Positions 13,799 through 15,311 of a DNA stretch of 15,311 nt are shown piece after piece. The stretch comes from Bacillota bacterium. GTDB lineage: Bacteria > Bacillota_A > Clostridia > Clostridiales > Clostridiaceae. The notes under the pieces were generated by a model. The model had not been told where the DNA came from, ran no database searches, and saw nothing but the letters and a program-made list of their open reading frames with translations. A program made the translations under genes and the position numbers. How positions within the stretch are numbered: position 1 is the first letter of the stretch; each line of letters begins with the position of its first letter. The stretch covers positions 1 through 15,311 of the forward strand of contig JAJXYA010000201.1 of assembly GCA_021780795.1 (NCBI GenBank), read 5' to 3'.

Positions 13799-15311
13799 TT
13801 AATAAATAGATGAATGATCCTCAGTATGGGATATTCTATCTGCTCTTTCTGCCGTTTTTCCACCACCAAATCTCTCATCCAAGCTTAAATAACCCGTTAC
13901 TCTTGAAATTCCTTGTATATTATGGCTGCCACATTTTGTACATTTTTGAACTCCACTTTGGAGATATGTTCCACAGTCTTTACAATATCTTATGTGAAAA
14001 TTTATGCCCATATAACTAATATTCGTTTCCTTATATGCATAATCTAATATATCCATTATAATTTCTTCTGTTGGGTAATCATCAAGTTCTATATAACTAA
14101 TATGTCCAGCATTGCATAATTTATGATAAGGCGCTTCAATATCTATTTTTTCCTTAATAGATATTGGATACCCTACTGGAATATGATAACTATTTGTATA
14201 ATATTCTTTATCGGTAACCCCCTGCATTTCACCAAAAACAGCCTTATCTTGAAGTATAAATCTGCCACTTAATCCTTCGGCAGGTGTAGCATAAGTGCTC
14301 CAATTAAGCTTGGTTTCCTCTATTAGCTTATCAGTATAAGCTCTCATATAAGATATTATTTCAACGCCTAATTTTCTTGTCTCAGCGCATTCTCCATGAT
14401 GTTTTCCAGTCAACGCTACTAGCGTTTCCGCAAGACCTATAAACCCAATAACCCATGATCCATTCTTTAAAATAGGTTCTATAGAATCCTCTGGTGTTAA
14501 CCCCTCACTACCTAACATAAGACCTTGACCTGCTACAAAAGGTAAATCCTTAACCCTTAACTTTTTTAACACATCATATCTATGCATAAGTGCTTCTCTA
14601 GCAAGTTCTAACTTACCATCAAGTAATTTATAAAACTTGTCTACATTTCCCTTAGCTAATATCCCCAGCCTAGGAAGATTTACAGTTAACGGAGCAATAT
14701 TTCCTCTTCCTTTTGTCCCTGCCTCTCCATTTACATTAGAACAAAGATAAGTACGACATCCCATAGTAGCCGGCGTAATCCCTTGATCATAGTAAAATTT
14801 ATTGAAATCAGCATCTAAATTCATAAAAGTAGGATTCATTCTCTTACTAGCGACACGACAAGCAAGCTTATATAAATAGTGATATGGGTCAGTCTTTTCT
14901 CTGTTGACTCCTTTTTTAACCCTAAAAATTATATTTGGGAATACAGGTTGCTCCCCTTTTCCAAGTCCTTTTTCGTATTCAGTTAAAAATATTTCACATA
15001 CCAATGCTGCATCCTTAGATTCTGGTATTCCAATATTCATTGAACTAAAAGGCACTTGTGATCCCGCTCTGCTATGCATTGTATTTAGGTTATATACTAT
15101 GCCCTGCATAGATTGCTCTATGACTCTTCTTAATTTATGTTCTGCAAACTCACAAACTTTATTTTCCTCTACGCCTAAATCTCTAAGTTCTTTTCTGATT
15201 TCCTGCCTTGTATATTCTATAAATGCTGCCATATCGTTGTCAAAATCCGGGTGTGATTGGCCTCCAAACATATCATTCTGCGTTGATTGAAGTAAAATAC
15301 ATGAAAGCTCT
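13799..15311 (-). CDS. nrdD: Anaerobic (class III) ribonucleoside-triphosphate reductase, C-terminal part (cut by window edge)
   Basis: The frame runs open to the window edge, so about 503 C-terminal residues of a roughly 700-residue protein are visible. Methionine at 15271 is internal: the residues before it (QSTQND) continue the conserved QNDMFGGQS motif. Other signatures are the MGCRTYLCSN loop (Cys185 of the visible part) and a C-terminal zinc site of four cysteines (443, 446, 457, 460; CKDCG and CTKCG). The glycyl-radical site is RVTGYL, with Gly473 about 30 residues from the C terminus. It reduces ribonucleotides to deoxyribonucleotides without oxygen, using a glycyl radical made by NrdG, whose gene follows. 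The start and the allosteric ATP-cone would lie outside the window. Confidence 0.96.
   Translation of the reverse strand, partial: ELSCILLQSTQNDMFGGQSHPDFDNDMAAFIEYTRQEIRKELRDLGVEENKVCEFAEHKLRRVIEQSMQGIVYNLNTMHSRAGSQVPFSSMNIGIPESKDAALVCEIFLTEYEKGLGKGEQPVFPNIIFRVKKGVNREKTDPYHYLYKLACRVASKRMNPTFMNLDADFNKFYYDQGITPATMGCRTYLCSNVNGEAGTKGRGNIAPLTVNLPRLGILAKGNVDKFYKLLDGKLELAREALMHRYDVLKKLRVKDLPFVAGQGLMLGSEGLTPEDSIEPILKNGSWVIGFIGLAETLVALTGKHHGECAETRKLGVEIISYMRAYTDKLIEETKLNWSTYATPAEGLSGRFILQDKAVFGEMQGVTDKEYYTNSYHIPVGYPISIKEKIDIEAPYHKLCNAGHISYIELDDYPTEEIIMDILDYAYKETNISYMGINFHIRYCKDCGTYLQSGVQKCTKCGSHNIQGISRVTGYLSLDERFGGGKTAERADRISHTEDHSSIY

Noticed and set aside
15271..15271. ATG at 15271 as the start of nrdD.
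   Set aside because: The frame is open upstream to the window edge and encodes conserved residues (QSTQND) of the same protein, so the gene is cut at its 5' end.

Overview
The window looks like chromosomal DNA of a strict anaerobe of the Clostridium sensu stricto type. It is very AT-rich, has strong purine-rich ribosome binding sites, uses TTG and GTG starts, and carries anaerobic sulfite reductase, a class III ribonucleotide reductase, a T-box-controlled ileS and a long clostridial glutamine synthetase. No phage, IS or CRISPR sequence is visible. I do not assign a species.

Layout. Positions 1-3935 (all minus) form a sulfur module. Read in the direction of transcription it is a formate/nitrite-family channel (probably a hydrosulfide channel), a Crp/Fnr-family regulator, then asrA-asrB-asrC; asrC is cut by the window edge. 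Positions 4034-7491 (minus) hold ileS and its T-box leader, driven by a perfect consensus promoter. Positions 7861-9957 (plus) hold a long glutamine synthetase with a structured leader and a strong terminator, which it shares with a convergent, secreted, cell-wall amidase (10047-11846, minus). A divergent metallo-beta-lactamase-fold hydrolase follows (12203-12838, plus). The next gap (12839-13205) is rich in inverted repeats. The window closes with nrdG and a 5'-truncated nrdD (13206-15311, minus).

How it fits together. AsrABC reduces sulfite to sulfide, and the channel would release HS-. The most interesting signal is a pair of perfect TGTGA-N6-TCACA palindromes, one before asrA and one before the channel gene. 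Each has a -10-like hexamer placed so that the palindrome centre lies at -41.5, the class II activator position. The Crp/Fnr protein encoded between them has R-E-T-I-S-R in its recognition helix, the arginine/glutamate/arginine pattern that reads TGTGA in E. coli CRP. Each palindrome is also the stem of an intrinsic terminator for the gene before it (crp and ileS), so the same DNA seems to end one transcript and control the next. This is a self-consistent predicted regulon, not a proven one. Other points of note are a tandem amidase whose first catalytic domain has lost its zinc and catalytic residues, and two inverted-repeat structures between the hydrolase gene and nrdG.
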